Positions 9,541 through 18,697 of a stretch of 64,000 nucleotides of DNA are shown one piece after another (position 1 is the first letter of the stretch; every line of letters starts with the position of its first letter). The stretch comes from Pseudomonadota bacterium. GTDB lineage: Bacteria > Pseudomonadota > Gammaproteobacteria > Pseudomonadales > Moraxellaceae. The notes beneath the pieces were generated by a model. The model searched no databases. It saw only the letters and a list, made by a program, of their open reading frames with translations, and had not been told where the DNA came from. The position numbers were made by a program, and so were the translations under genes. Location of the stretch: contig JAJXWR010000001.1 in assembly GCA_021781515.1 (NCBI GenBank), positions 26,283 through 90,282 of the forward strand, read 5' to 3'.

Positions 9541-9780
9541 ATGGTAACCATTCGTCTGGCTCGTGGCGGCGCCAAAAAAAGACCTTTTTATCATTTGGTG
9601 GTCACCGATAGTCGTAACGCTCGTGATGGACGTTTTATTGAACGGCTCGGCTTCTTCAATCCCATTGCAGCAGGTGCTGAAGAGCGTTTGCGTATCAATC
9701 AGGAACGCCTGAAATACTGGGTGAGTCATGGGGCTCAGCCTTCAGAACGGGTAGCGCACCTGATACTTGAAGCTCAATGA
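9541..9780 (+). CDS. rpsP: 30S ribosomal protein S16
   Basis: Small-subunit assembly protein. At 79 residues it has the family length and the signature [20 protein letters not shown] followed by [21 protein letters not shown]. First gene of the conserved rpsP-rimM-trmD-rplS set. GAGG lies about 10 bases before the ATG. The gap to rimM is long (107 bases). Confidence 0.97.
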   Translation: MVTIRLARGGAKKRPFYHLVVTDSRNARDGRFIERLGFFNPIAAGAEERLRINQERLKYWVSHGAQPSERVAHLILEAQ

Positions 9781-9887
9781 GCGGATCATGGTTATTTGCT
9801 TTTTGGCAACCACAGGGTGTTAATACCAGGGTGGAAGGCGATAAAAAGTAAATTGAAGGTTTTGTTGGTTGTCTATAGAGAGTTGTT

Positions 9888-10427
9888 GTGGATAAAATTC
9901 TTGAACCGTCTGTTGACTGGTTGTGTGCAGGTCGTGTGGGTGCGGCACATGGCATCAAGGGTATGTTCTGGATACATTCACTGACCGATCCTTATGATAA
10001 TATTTTCAACTATGAGCCTTGGCAGTTGTGTCTGGGGTCTGAACAACTGCCAGTAAAAGTTGAAACATGGCGGCAACAATCTAAAGGATGGGTCGTTAAA
10101 CTGCTGGGTTTTGATGATCGTAATGCCATAGAGGCCTGGGTCGGTGCGGACATTCTTATCCGGCGCGAGGTGATGCGTCAGGCACTGCAGGGTGAATCTT
10201 TATGGTCTGATCTTAAAGGAATGCGGGTGTGTACGTTGCAGGGTCAGGATTATGGTGTGGTTTCGGCGTTGATGGAAACCGGTGCTAACGATGTGCTGAT
10301 CGTACAAGGAGACGCCCGTAGTGTTGATCAAAGAGAACATCTGGTGCCGTGGATAGTTCCTCAGGTCATCTGCAATGTTGACTCGGTGACTGGTAAAATT
10401 GTAGTGGATTGGGATTTTGATTTTTAA
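9888..10427 (+). CDS. rimM: 16S rRNA processing / ribosome maturation factor RimM
   Basis: Assembly factor that binds S19 and helps mature the 30S head. The 179 residues start with GTG and contain an N-terminal beta-barrel with VGRV-like AGRVGAAHGIKGMFWIHSLTD and a C-terminal PRC barrel ending HLVPWIVPQVICNVD. Position between rpsP and trmD supports the call. The N-terminus is slightly extended relative to short members. Confidence 0.93.
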   Translation: MDKILEPSVDWLCAGRVGAAHGIKGMFWIHSLTDPYDNIFNYEPWQLCLGSEQLPVKVETWRQQSKGWVVKLLGFDDRNAIEAWVGADILIRREVMRQALQGESLWSDLKGMRVCTLQGQDYGVVSALMETGANDVLIVQGDARSVDQREHLVPWIVPQVICNVDSVTGKIVVDWDFDF

Positions 10428-10459
10428 ATCTGATTCATGAATGGTTGAAAGGCAAAATC

Positions 10460-11221
10460 ATGTGGTTGGGCGTTGTCTCTGTATTCCCGGAAATGTTCAG
10501 TGCATTGACCGGGTTTGGGGTAACCGGGCGAGCGTTCAGGCAACAGCAGCTATCCCTGCACTGTTTTAATCCTCGGGATTATGGGGAGTCTGTCTCTCGA
10601 CGGGTTGATGACCGTCCCTATGGCGGGGGGCCTGGAATGGTTATGCAGATTGACCCCTTAAGAAAATGTATTCAGGCGGCTCGGCAGCAGGCGGTTGATG
10701 CGGGTTTTATTGATGTACCGGTGCATGGTTTGAGTCCGCAGGGGCAACCGGTAAAACAGGCGGCCATTCAGGAATTGGCTACATTGCCCGCTATTATTTT
10801 TTTGTGCGGACGTTACGAAGGTATTGATGAACGTTTGCTGCAATTGGAAGTGGATCAGGAATGGTCGGTGGGCGATTTTGTAGTTTCAGGTGGTGAATTG
10901 CCGGCCATGATGTTGATGGATGCCTTGATACGCTTGCAACCTGGGGTCTTGGGTTGTGGGCTCTCGGCAGCGCAGGACTCGTTTGCTGGTGAAGGCTTGC
11001 TGGATTGCCCGCATTATACGCGGCCCCCGGTGTATGCGGGACAGTCGGTTCCTGAGGTGTTGCTGTCGGGCGACCATCAGGCGATTGCTGACTGGCGTTA
11101 TCAGCAGCAATTGCAAAGAACGGCTGAGCGGCGACCTGATTTATGGCAGCAATGGTTGCTACGTGCATCAGACAAGGTCAGAATAAAATATTCTGGAGAG
11201 AATATTGCTGGGAACGAATAG
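10460..11221 (+). CDS. trmD: tRNA (guanine-N1)-methyltransferase TrmD
   Basis: Methylates G37 next to the anticodon of several tRNAs using S-adenosylmethionine, preventing frameshifts. I start at ATG 10460 (MWLGVVSVFPEMF) with GAAAGG upstream rather than at the in-frame TTG 15 bases earlier. The 253 residues show VDDRPYGGGPGM, the trefoil-knot segments PAIIFLCGRYEGIDERLL and EWSVGDFVVSGGELPAM, and the C-terminal helical domain. Confidence 0.96.
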   Translation: MWLGVVSVFPEMFSALTGFGVTGRAFRQQQLSLHCFNPRDYGESVSRRVDDRPYGGGPGMVMQIDPLRKCIQAARQQAVDAGFIDVPVHGLSPQGQPVKQAAIQELATLPAIIFLCGRYEGIDERLLQLEVDQEWSVGDFVVSGGELPAMMLMDALIRLQPGVLGCGLSAAQDSFAGEGLLDCPHYTRPPVYAGQSVPEVLLSGDHQAIADWRYQQQLQRTAERRPDLWQQWLLRASDKVRIKYSGENIAGNE

Positions 11222-11248
11222 TGTGATTTAGCCGTTTGTGCGTTGTAC

Positions 11249-11284
11249 CTTGTAATTGCTCTTGTAATTGCTCTTGTAATTGCT
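11249..11284 (+). repeat. Three perfect copies of a 12-bp unit between trmD and rplS
   Basis: CTTGTAATTGCT is repeated exactly three times (11249-11260, 11261-11272, 11273-11284). The stretch between trmD and rplS is 274 bases, much longer than usual, and otherwise shows no gene. Confidence 0.9.
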
Positions 11285-11495
11285 AAGGATACTAGGCGCA
11301 AACTGCCGGGTTTCAGTATCGTGCTGAAGTGCTGCACAGGACGTGCGATGAGTAGGCAACACTATGTTATCACCGCTACTTTGGTGGATGACGATATGAG
11401 ACATGGCATTTAAAAAGTACAGACAGTAACTGTCTGTCAACAACCAGTGCTGTATGCGACTATTAGCCTCTGCAGCCGATTTGAGGAGTGTGATT

Positions 11496-11864
11496 GTGAG
11501 TGGTAAACATCCCCTGATTCAGGCGATTGAAGCGCGTCAGATGAAACAGAACCTGCCCGCCATGGCACCAGGTGACACGGTCGTGGTGCAGGTTAAAGTG
11601 AAAGAAGGTGACCGGGAACGGTTGCAGGCCTATGAAGGCATTGTTATTGCGATCAAGAATCGAGGCTTGAATTCGGCATTTACGGTTCGCAAGATGTCCA
11701 ATGGTGTTGGTGTTGAGCGGTGTTTTCAAACCCATTCACCATTGGTAGAGTCTGTGACAGTGAAGCGCCGCGGTGCGGTGCGACGGGCAAAGTTGTATTA
11801 TCTGCGTGATCGTACTGGAAAAGCGGCACGTATTCGCGAAAAACTTACCCCCCGTCAAGGTTGA
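11496..11864 (+). CDS. rplS: 50S ribosomal protein L19
   Basis: Large-subunit protein at the 30S-50S interface. The GTG at 11496 has GAGGAG (11483-11488) seven bases upstream and gives 122 residues, near the family's 115; the frame is open further upstream to 11454 without a better start. Signatures: [40 protein letters not shown], and [17 protein letters not shown] near the end. Confidence 0.95.
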   Translation: MSGKHPLIQAIEARQMKQNLPAMAPGDTVVVQVKVKEGDRERLQAYEGIVIAIKNRGLNSAFTVRKMSNGVGVERCFQTHSPLVESVTVKRRGAVRRAKLYYLRDRTGKAARIREKLTPRQG

Positions 11865-11879
11865 TTTTCCTTTTTTCTG

Positions 11880-12752
11880 ATGGCGTTGGATCTCAGTCTG
11901 TTCATGAATTATTTAGCCATGCAAGGCATGGCTAAATTAACGCAGCAAGCTTATCAAAGTGATTTATTGATTTTTAGCACCCTGTTACCTGAGGTGGTGT
12001 TGCACAATGCTTCGACAGATCAATTACAGGATCTGTTGCAGCGCTATTGTGCAAGTGGCCACTCGGCACGTAGTCAGGCCCGGTTGTTGTCGGCAGTGCG
12101 TCGTTATTTCTCTTTTTTGGTGATTAGTGGGCAGCGCCTGGATAACCCGGCAAAATTGCTGGTATCTCCGCATGTTGGTCGTTCGTTGCCTACGGTGTTG
12201 TCGGAGTTGCACGTCGAAACATTGCTGGATGCGCCGGATGACAGTCTTTTGGGTCGTCGCGACCGGGTAATGCTGGAGTTGCTTTATGCCTGTGGCTTAC
12301 GGGTGTCAGAGGTAGTGGCGTTGCGGTTGAGCCGGGTGAGTATGCGTCAGGGAGTGCTGCGGGTACATGGCAAAGGCGACAAGACGCGTCTGGTGCCGTT
12401 GGGGCAGGTGGCTTTGGAATTACTCCCTGCGTATCTGCAGGAAGTACGCCCACAATTAATGGGTCAGCAGCTGAGTGATGTTTTGTTTCCTGGCAGGAAT
12501 GGCGACACGCTGAGTCGGCAGGCATTCTGGTACCGGGTTAAACATTGGGCGTTGGTTGCCGGTATTGACCGGGCGATCTCCCCACATACCCTGCGCCATG
12601 CGTTTGCAACCCATCTGCTTAATCATGGGGCTGACTTACGTTCGGTACAATTACTGCTCGGGCATGCCGACCTTTCGACGACGCAGATTTATACCCATGT
12701 AGCACGGGCACGTCTTCAGGCTTTGCATGCGGCACATCATCCTCGGGCCTGA
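11880..12752 (+). CDS. xerD: Tyrosine recombinase XerD
   Basis: Site-specific recombinase that with XerC resolves chromosome dimers at dif under FtsK control. The 290 residues have a SAM-like N-terminal core-binding domain (1-90) and a catalytic domain with Arg141 (CGLRVSE), Lys165, His236 and Arg239 (HTLRH), His262 and nucleophile Tyr271 (IYTHV). The end HPRA and the NHGADLRSVQLLLGHADLSTTQ segment are XerD-like rather than XerC-like. Its last 134 bases are antisense to the diguanylate cyclase gene. Confidence 0.93.
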   Translation: MALDLSLFMNYLAMQGMAKLTQQAYQSDLLIFSTLLPEVVLHNASTDQLQDLLQRYCASGHSARSQARLLSAVRRYFSFLVISGQRLDNPAKLLVSPHVGRSLPTVLSELHVETLLDAPDDSLLGRRDRVMLELLYACGLRVSEVVALRLSRVSMRQGVLRVHGKGDKTRLVPLGQVALELLPAYLQEVRPQLMGQQLSDVLFPGRNGDTLSRQAFWYRVKHWALVAGIDRAISPHTLRHAFATHLLNHGADLRSVQLLLGHADLSTTQIYTHVARARLQALHAAHHPRA

Positions 12753-14196
12753 TGCTGATGTCGGTACCTGCCTGAATATTCTCGAAGGCCACGGTTCGGT
12801 TGCGTCCTTGGTGTTTGGCGACGTACAGGGCATTGTCGGCGCGTTTATAACAGACGTCGATGGATGAATCGTGGGGAGATAACAGCGTGGTGCCGGCACT
12901 AAAGGTGAATTTTGGCATTCGTGCCTGACGGGTTAATTCACGTTGCAGATAAACGCTGATTCGCTGTGTCACTAGTCCGGGATGATCGCCATCTTCGATC
13001 AGAATCGCAAATTCCTCACCGCCTAGCCGTGCCACAATGTCCGTTTCACGTAGACTGGCTCGCATGGTATCGGCGAAAAGGCTGAGCACCCGATCGCCGG
13101 AGTCGTGGCCAAAGCGGTCATTGATGGCCTTGAAATGATCCAGATCAATGGCAATTAAGGCCCCCCGTTGGCTGCTATGTCGGCGTAAACGGGCAAGAAT
13201 GCGCTCGGACGCATCATAAAAATGCCGACGGTTATACAGGCCCGTCAGCGGATCCTGTAGCGCCAGTACCCGTAGTTTTTGTGCCTGGTCTTCGCGTTCG
13301 CGTAACAGGGAGGCCAGTACCCCTGAGCTCAGCATGACGCCCAGTACCAGTATATTGATAAATTCCAGCTGCGCTTCTGCATCACCTAGCTGTACTAGTG
13401 GAGAATGCCCATGGTGCATGGCATATTGCGTAAAAGACAGCAAAATGATATTGCCACACATGGCACCGAGCATCCCCATTCGACTGGCCATCAACAAAGT
13501 GCCCAAATAGGCGGCTGAAATGATATGCAACAGATTGAGCCAGCCCGCATCGGCACGAAACAGGAGCAAACAGCTCCAAGTCGCAATAGTCAGCAGTATT
13601 ACTAATTCTGCAATGTAGCGAATTTTCAGGAAATGCCGATAAAAATCGTAGAGTGAGAGGACAAAGGCGGTTACCGCAATATCACAGGTCGCTTCTTCCA
13701 GTAGCCAGAAACTTCTGAAGTCAAGCACATCGGTCCAGGATAGCTGATTATCCGGATCAATCAGCCAGAGGATAAGACGTCCAAAAATACGCACCACCGG
13801 TTGCAGGACCACGGCCTCCACCATGATCATTAACAGGTAATCCCGACTGCGTGCCAGGGAGGGGTTGAATTCCAGTAAACGTAAGCACAAGGTGCCAAGC
13901 AGCATGACCAGACCGTTGGCCAGCGTTGTCAATCCATTGAGAAACAGGGGGAGGTGTTGAATGAATCCCAGTGTGCACTGACCACAACAGATGATTAGCC
14001 AGGTGGGGAGTATCCCCAGCATTAAACCACAGGCAAGAGCAAATCCTTCGGGTAAAAACAGGTTTTCAGACAGTGCATCATTGATTTGCGACAGATCATA
14101 GGAGGCTTTGCCGAGCAGTATATAAATGAGCACTGCTACACCCAGAACTACCGACTTGATGCGTAGATCGGTAATTCCCAGAAAGGCTCGCTCCAT
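12619..14196 (-). CDS. Membrane-bound diguanylate cyclase (GGDEF)
   Basis: Synthesises the second messenger c-di-GMP from two GTP. I start at ATG 14196 (MERAFLGITD) because GGAG lies about eight bases before it; an in-frame TTG at 14226 is the alternative. The 525-residue protein has eight or so hydrophobic segments (about 1-300, MASE1-like), then a GGDEF domain with an intact GGEEF active site (392-396) and an RETD inhibitory site just before it. The last 50 residues lie beyond the domain and are encoded antisense to xerD, so they are probably non-functional read-out. Confidence 0.9.
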   Translation of the reverse strand: MERAFLGITDLRIKSVVLGVAVLIYILLGKASYDLSQINDALSENLFLPEGFALACGLMLGILPTWLIICCGQCTLGFIQHLPLFLNGLTTLANGLVMLLGTLCLRLLEFNPSLARSRDYLLMIMVEAVVLQPVVRIFGRLILWLIDPDNQLSWTDVLDFRSFWLLEEATCDIAVTAFVLSLYDFYRHFLKIRYIAELVILLTIATWSCLLLFRADAGWLNLLHIISAAYLGTLLMASRMGMLGAMCGNIILLSFTQYAMHHGHSPLVQLGDAEAQLEFINILVLGVMLSSGVLASLLREREDQAQKLRVLALQDPLTGLYNRRHFYDASERILARLRRHSSQRGALIAIDLDHFKAINDRFGHDSGDRVLSLFADTMRASLRETDIVARLGGEEFAILIEDGDHPGLVTQRISVYLQRELTRQARMPKFTFSAGTTLLSPHDSSIDVCYKRADNALYVAKHQGRNRTVAFENIQAGTDISIRPEDDVPHAKPEDVPVLHGYKSASSKGRHARAVIVPNVSQPHD

Positions 14197-14526
14197 CAAA
14201 ACGACTCCAGAGAGGTGAAGATCCAACTACAACACAGGCGCACATCCATTGTTAAAACGGTATGCGGCCAGTTAATAGACCAACATCAAGAAATCGGGCG
14301 AATTACAGGTCGCTGTCACAGCATTTTAACTATTATTTAATCATAACGCTATTGTTAGGTGTTATCTTTATTTTCTTGAGAAGGTAGTCCATATTTCACC
14401 ACTAATTCTAGTGTAGCCCAGCCGCAGTATCCGGTAGAATATTTTCGCACCTTGGTTCTTGAAATAACAGGTTCTTGAAATAACAGGTTCTTGAACAGGC
14501 ATCGTGCTATCCACGCTGCGTGCGTG
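14197..14526. other. Intergenic region with a tandem repeat
   Basis: About 330 bases between two minus-strand genes. It should hold the promoter of the diguanylate cyclase and the 3' end of the bepA operon. The only clear structure is the 16-bp repeat at 14454-14495. I see no further gene. Confidence 0.6.
14454..14495 (+). repeat. 16-bp unit repeated 2.6 times
   Basis: GGTTCTTGAAATAACA occurs at 14454-14469 and 14470-14485 without mismatch, followed by the first ten bases of a third copy (14486-14495). Confidence 0.9.
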
Positions 14527-14889
14527 TCAGAAGCTTCTCGATGTTCTGGAGGCCGCAGCAGTTGCTTTAGCCAGTTTATCTTCGACCAACTGCAACTGCT
14601 TTTGCGTCAGTCGCAGTTGCAGTTGTCCGATGATGTGTAGATAACGTTGTTCACGCCAAAAAAACAGGCTTAGCAGTACTATGTTACCAAGGAGCAGCCC
14701 GGATTGCATCAGCCATTGTGGGGTAATGGTGAGTGGATGACGATCAAGGGCATAGATGAACAGCAGCACAGGAATGCTGGTGAACAACAGTAGGGTTGGG
14801 TAGATGTAGTGCTGGATTATACTGGCCTGTGCCAGGAATCGACGATCAGCTGCTTGCAGTGAGGGGGTTGGCAGTTGGGGAATGTTCAT
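14527..14889 (-). CDS. Small two-helix membrane protein cotranscribed with bepA
   Basis: I do not recognise this 120-residue protein. It has two hydrophobic segments (about 30-48 and 62-80) separated by a short loop, then a basic, amphipathic helical tail (QLQLRLTQKQLQLVEDKLAKA) likely to form a coiled coil in the cytoplasm. Its ATG overlaps the stop of the upstream protease gene by four bases (ATGA type), so the two are translationally coupled. A role alongside the protease in envelope quality control is inferred only from this coupling. Confidence 0.7.
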   Translation of the reverse strand: MNIPQLPTPSLQAADRRFLAQASIIQHYIYPTLLLFTSIPVLLFIYALDRHPLTITPQWLMQSGLLLGNIVLLSLFFWREQRYLHIIGQLQLRLTQKQLQLVEDKLAKATAAASRTSRSF

Positions 14890-16421
14890 TGGTTTTTAAG
14901 ATCCTGGTGTCCTTGAATCATCGCATTGAGGCGGTTTTCAAAACGAGCCCGTTCGGGATAGTTATTGCCGGCTGCCTGTAGGCCAAAGTGCATCTGTTGC
15001 AGTGCGTGGGTATCATCGCCTTGCAGGTAGTATAGTTCTGCTTTGGCCCGGAACAGATCCACCGCATCTCCAGAACCTGACCACGCATCGGCCAGTCTAT
15101 TCCAGACATCCGGGTCATCAGGGCGGTGTTCTTGCAAGAACTGTAACTGGGTAATGGCTTTCTGGTACTGGTGATCAGCTATCAGTGCGTCTGCATCGAG
15201 AAGTTCCAGGGCGAGATTGTCGGTACTCAATGCCAGTTCATGATCCAGCAATTGTACGGCTTCTTTGTTTTTCTTTTCCTGGAGCAGGGTTTCTCCCAGC
15301 AAATACACCCAGGCGATGCGATGTGGATCCTGTTGCAGTAACTGCCTTGCCAGTGGTTCCGCTGAGGCGGGCTGATCAAGTTTTTGATACAGGCAGATGG
15401 CGTATACCCGGGTCAGTGTCAATGGATTGGTGGCATTAAGTTCCTGCTCCGGATGTGCCGTAGGGCCCAAAGGGTTGGCCGATGCGGGATTGCATTCGCT
15501 ACAGGCGATATGCGTGGGTAATTGCCCCAGTGCCGGAAGAATTTTTTTTAAGGTGGCCTTTGGATCACGATTATAAAAGGCCTGTGTGCGCAGACGCATG
15601 ACCTGGAATTCTGTACTGTCATCGGGAAAGTGCACCGGGTATTGTGCCGCCCGTGAGGCGGTGTCGGCAATTCGCGATGCGGTGAGCGGGTGGTCCTGTA
15701 AATACGCCGGAATATTGATGCCTCCGGCGGTGGCTTCCAGCAGACGCTGGAAAAACCGCGGCATGGCATTAGGATCAATATGGGCATTGACCAGGGTCTG
15801 CAGACCAATCCGATCCGCTTCCTGCTCATACTGGCGGCTGTAATGCAACTGATTTTGTGCCATTGCTGCCTGAGTCGTGGCAATGGCTCCCATGCCCGCA
15901 TCACCGTTGCCCCGGGCCGACAGTGCGATGGCTGCGGCCATGGCGGCCAGATACCACCACATGTCGTGCTTACTGGCGGCCATCATGCGCGCATAATGCC
16001 GTTGTTTAAGGTGGCCCAGTTCGTGAGCCAGTACGGAGGCCAGTTCGCCTTCAGTCTCGGCATACAGAAAGACGCCGGCATTGAGGCCGACAAAGCCACC
16101 GGGAACCGCAAAGGCATTGATGTCCGTGCTGTCGATCAGCAAAATACTCAGATCCAGATCAGTGATGGGGGTATTAAACGCCAGACGATAGATCAAGTGT
16201 TCAATATAATCTTGTACCAGTGGATCACTTAATGTGGGGACGGAACCGCGGAATGAACGTTCATACGCCCGCCCCATTCTAAACTCACTTTGGGGGCTGA
16301 GTGCCGCCGTTTGATCGCCAAGTTCAGGCAAAGCATTCTCATTATCGGCCTTTGCGAGCGTAAAACCTAAAATAAGACAGGCAGTTAACAGCCAGAGGTG
16401 TGACGAGCGGGCTAAACGCAT
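14886..16421 (-). CDS. bepA: Periplasmic M48 metalloprotease with TPR repeats (BepA-like)
   Basis: Members of this family act as protease and chaperone in outer-membrane beta-barrel assembly. The 511-residue product has a signal peptide (cleavage near Ala26), an M48 domain with zinc motif His133-Glu134-x-x-His137 (HELGH) and the third ligand Glu201 in QEADRIG, the NAFAVPGGFVGLNAG strand, and a C-terminal half of TPR-like helices (about 330-505). Length and architecture match E. coli BepA/YfgC (487 residues). A small membrane protein gene overlaps its 3' end. Confidence 0.88.
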   Translation of the reverse strand: MRLARSSHLWLLTACLILGFTLAKADNENALPELGDQTAALSPQSEFRMGRAYERSFRGSVPTLSDPLVQDYIEHLIYRLAFNTPITDLDLSILLIDSTDINAFAVPGGFVGLNAGVFLYAETEGELASVLAHELGHLKQRHYARMMAASKHDMWWYLAAMAAAIALSARGNGDAGMGAIATTQAAMAQNQLHYSRQYEQEADRIGLQTLVNAHIDPNAMPRFFQRLLEATAGGINIPAYLQDHPLTASRIADTASRAAQYPVHFPDDSTEFQVMRLRTQAFYNRDPKATLKKILPALGQLPTHIACSECNPASANPLGPTAHPEQELNATNPLTLTRVYAICLYQKLDQPASAEPLARQLLQQDPHRIAWVYLLGETLLQEKKNKEAVQLLDHELALSTDNLALELLDADALIADHQYQKAITQLQFLQEHRPDDPDVWNRLADAWSGSGDAVDLFRAKAELYYLQGDDTHALQQMHFGLQAAGNNYPERARFENRLNAMIQGHQDLKNQ

Positions 16422-16830
16422 AAAAATATCACGTCAATTCAGTCGAAGGAAGGTAGGCTATCATATCATGAACCGCTAAGTGTTGAGTTGAGCGAACGGT
16501 GAACGTAACTACCTGGATTCACCCATAGGGTTCCGCCTGCTGTGATTTCTGCAACGTGTTATGGACAGGTCGGAATAGGTGAACATTGCACACTATTAAG
16601 CGATGACCGTATTACCACAGCGGATAGCCGTGGTTGATTTGGTGCATTGCAGGCAGATGTGCCTTGGAATGTTAGCTGATTTTGTAAAATTATCAGGGAA
16701 TTTACGCTGGAAACCGGAAGGGTTCTTGACCTGAAGCGCATAAGGTAGCAAGATACGCCCTTTTAGGTTTAAGTCGGGGGAGGTAATCCCCCGGGTGTTG
16801 CGATTTAACGTGAACTGAGGTTGAGATTCC
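16422..16830. other. Divergent intergenic region between bepA and etfB
   Basis: 409 bases that must hold the promoters of both divergently transcribed units. A TTGACC at 16726 is the best -35 candidate for etfB, but no convincing -10 follows at the right distance. I see no gene, repeat or RNA structure here. Confidence 0.5.
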
Positions 16831-17580
16831 ATGAAGGCATTGGTGGCGGTGAAGCGTGTTGTCGATTATAACGTCAAGGTTCGGGTCAAGCCGGACCATA
16901 GCGGTATCGAACTGGCCAACGTTAAAATGGCGATGAACCCCTTTTGTGAGATTGCCGTAGAAGAAGCGGTGCGTCTGAAAGAAAAAGGGGTAGTCACTGA
17001 AATTGTGGTGGTTACTGTCGGTCCGCAGGCGGCGCAGGAGCAGTTGAGAACGGCACTGGCACTGGGTGCCGACCGTGCCATTCTGGTGCAAACAGATGAG
17101 GAAATGCAACCCTTGGCGGTCGCCAGGATTCTCAAAGCCATTGCTGAAATCGAGCAGGCGCAGATTATGCTGCTGGGAAAACAGGCCATTGATGGAGATA
17201 ACAACCAGACCGGCCAGATGTTAGCGGCATTAGGGGGGTGGAGTCAGGGGACTTTTGCCTCGGTACTGAAGCTGGAAGATGGCAAGGCACTGGTGACCCG
17301 GGAAATTGACGGCGGTTTGCAGACCCTGGAACTAAGCTTGCCGGTGGTTGTTACGACGGATTTACGACTGAATGAACCGCGTTTTGCGTCGTTGCCGAAC
17401 ATTATGAAGGCCAAGAAAAAGCCGCTGGATATCAAGACACCGGTTGATCTGGGTGTAGTGGTAACGCCAACGATCAAAACCCTGAAAGTGGAGCCACCGA
17501 AAGAACGTCAGGCGGGTATCGTGGTCAAGTCGGTAGAAGAACTGTTACAGCGTCTGAAACAGGAAGCCAAGGTTATTTGA
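16831..17580 (+). CDS. etfB: Electron transfer flavoprotein beta subunit
   Basis: Together with EtfA it carries electrons from acyl-CoA and other dehydrogenases to ETF:quinone oxidoreductase; the beta subunit binds AMP. The 249 residues start [19 protein letters not shown], contain the [12 protein letters not shown] segment and [17 protein letters not shown], and end with the family signature around [21 protein letters not shown]. It precedes etfA by 16 bases. Confidence 0.96.
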   Translation: MKALVAVKRVVDYNVKVRVKPDHSGIELANVKMAMNPFCEIAVEEAVRLKEKGVVTEIVVVTVGPQAAQEQLRTALALGADRAILVQTDEEMQPLAVARILKAIAEIEQAQIMLLGKQAIDGDNNQTGQMLAALGGWSQGTFASVLKLEDGKALVTREIDGGLQTLELSLPVVVTTDLRLNEPRFASLPNIMKAKKKPLDIKTPVDLGVVVTPTIKTLKVEPPKERQAGIVVKSVEELLQRLKQEAKVI

Positions 17581-17596
17581 GCGGGAGTGGGTGTCT

Positions 17597-18526
17597 ATGA
17601 GTATTCTTGTTATTGCAGAACACGATAATCAGGTGTTGCGTCCAGCAACGTTGAACACTGTAACTGCCGCTTTGGCCATCGGTTCGCCGGTGCATGTACT
17701 GGTTGCCGGTGCTGGATGTGCGGGGGTTGCCGAGGCGGCGGCGCAGATTTCCGGGGTTAGCAAGGTGGTGTTGGCCAATGCGGAATCCTATGCCCATCAG
17801 CTGGCAGAAAATCTGGCCGGGCTGGTCGTTGAACTGGGTCAGTCGTATAGCCATATTCTGGCAGCGGCAACGACCACGGGCAAGAATTTTATGCCACGAG
17901 TCGCTGCGTTGCTGGGCGTCAACCAGATTTCTGAAATCTCCCGGGTGGTGGATGCGCATACATTTGAACGACCGGTTTATGCAGGCAATGCCATTGCCAC
18001 CGTTCAGTCGGCCGATCCCATTAAAGTGATCACTGTGCGCACTACTGCCTTTGATGCAGCCATTGCCCAAGGTGGAGCGGCGGCTGTGGAAGCTACGGGC
18101 ATTGTGGTTGATTTGCCGGTGGCCCGTTTTGTCAGTGAAGAAGTGGCAAAATCAGAACGTCCGGAACTGACTGCAGCTAAAATTGTGATTTCCGGTGGGC
18201 GCGGGATGGGGAATGGTGAGAACTTCAAAATTCTCTATTCGCTGGCCGACAAACTCGGTGCAGCGGTGGGGGCTTCCCGTGCGGCGGTTGACGCAGGTTT
18301 TGTACCAAACGATATGCAGGTGGGTCAGACCGGTAAGGTAGTAGCTCCGCAGTTATACGTGGCTGTGGGTATTTCCGGTGCTATTCAGCATTTGGCAGGA
18401 ATGAAAGATTCCAAAGTGATTGTGGCGATTAATAAAGACCAGGAAGCCCCGATTTTTCAGGTGGCCGATTATGGTCTGGTCGCTGATCTGTTTGAGGCAG
18501 TTCCTCAACTGGAGGGGTTGCTCTGA
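17597..18526 (+). CDS. etfA: Electron transfer flavoprotein alpha subunit
   Basis: FAD-binding partner of EtfB. I use ATG 17597 (MSILVIAEHDN), which is nine bases after GGAG; the GTG two codons earlier is too close to it. The 309 residues have the N-terminal Rossmann-like domain and the C-terminal FAD domain with SGGRGMGNGENF, GASRAAVDAGFVPNDMQVGQTGK, LYVAVGISGAIQHLAGM and INKDQEAPIFQVADYGLV. Length and motifs are typical. Confidence 0.97.
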   Translation: MSILVIAEHDNQVLRPATLNTVTAALAIGSPVHVLVAGAGCAGVAEAAAQISGVSKVVLANAESYAHQLAENLAGLVVELGQSYSHILAAATTTGKNFMPRVAALLGVNQISEISRVVDAHTFERPVYAGNAIATVQSADPIKVITVRTTAFDAAIAQGGAAAVEATGIVVDLPVARFVSEEVAKSERPELTAAKIVISGGRGMGNGENFKILYSLADKLGAAVGASRAAVDAGFVPNDMQVGQTGKVVAPQLYVAVGISGAIQHLAGMKDSKVIVAINKDQEAPIFQVADYGLVADLFEAVPQLEGLL

Positions 18527-18697
18527 GTAAATTTTCGGCGGCGTCAGGCTAAGGGGCCGGCTTTTAAGGGAAAGGGTACTGTCGGATTGCACCGCTGCTG
18601 ACGGCAGTGTCGTCGACAGCGGTGATAGTATTGGACGTTGCCATTACGGTAAAATTATACCCAATAATTCATTGGGTTTTTGTTTTGTGAGGAAGTT

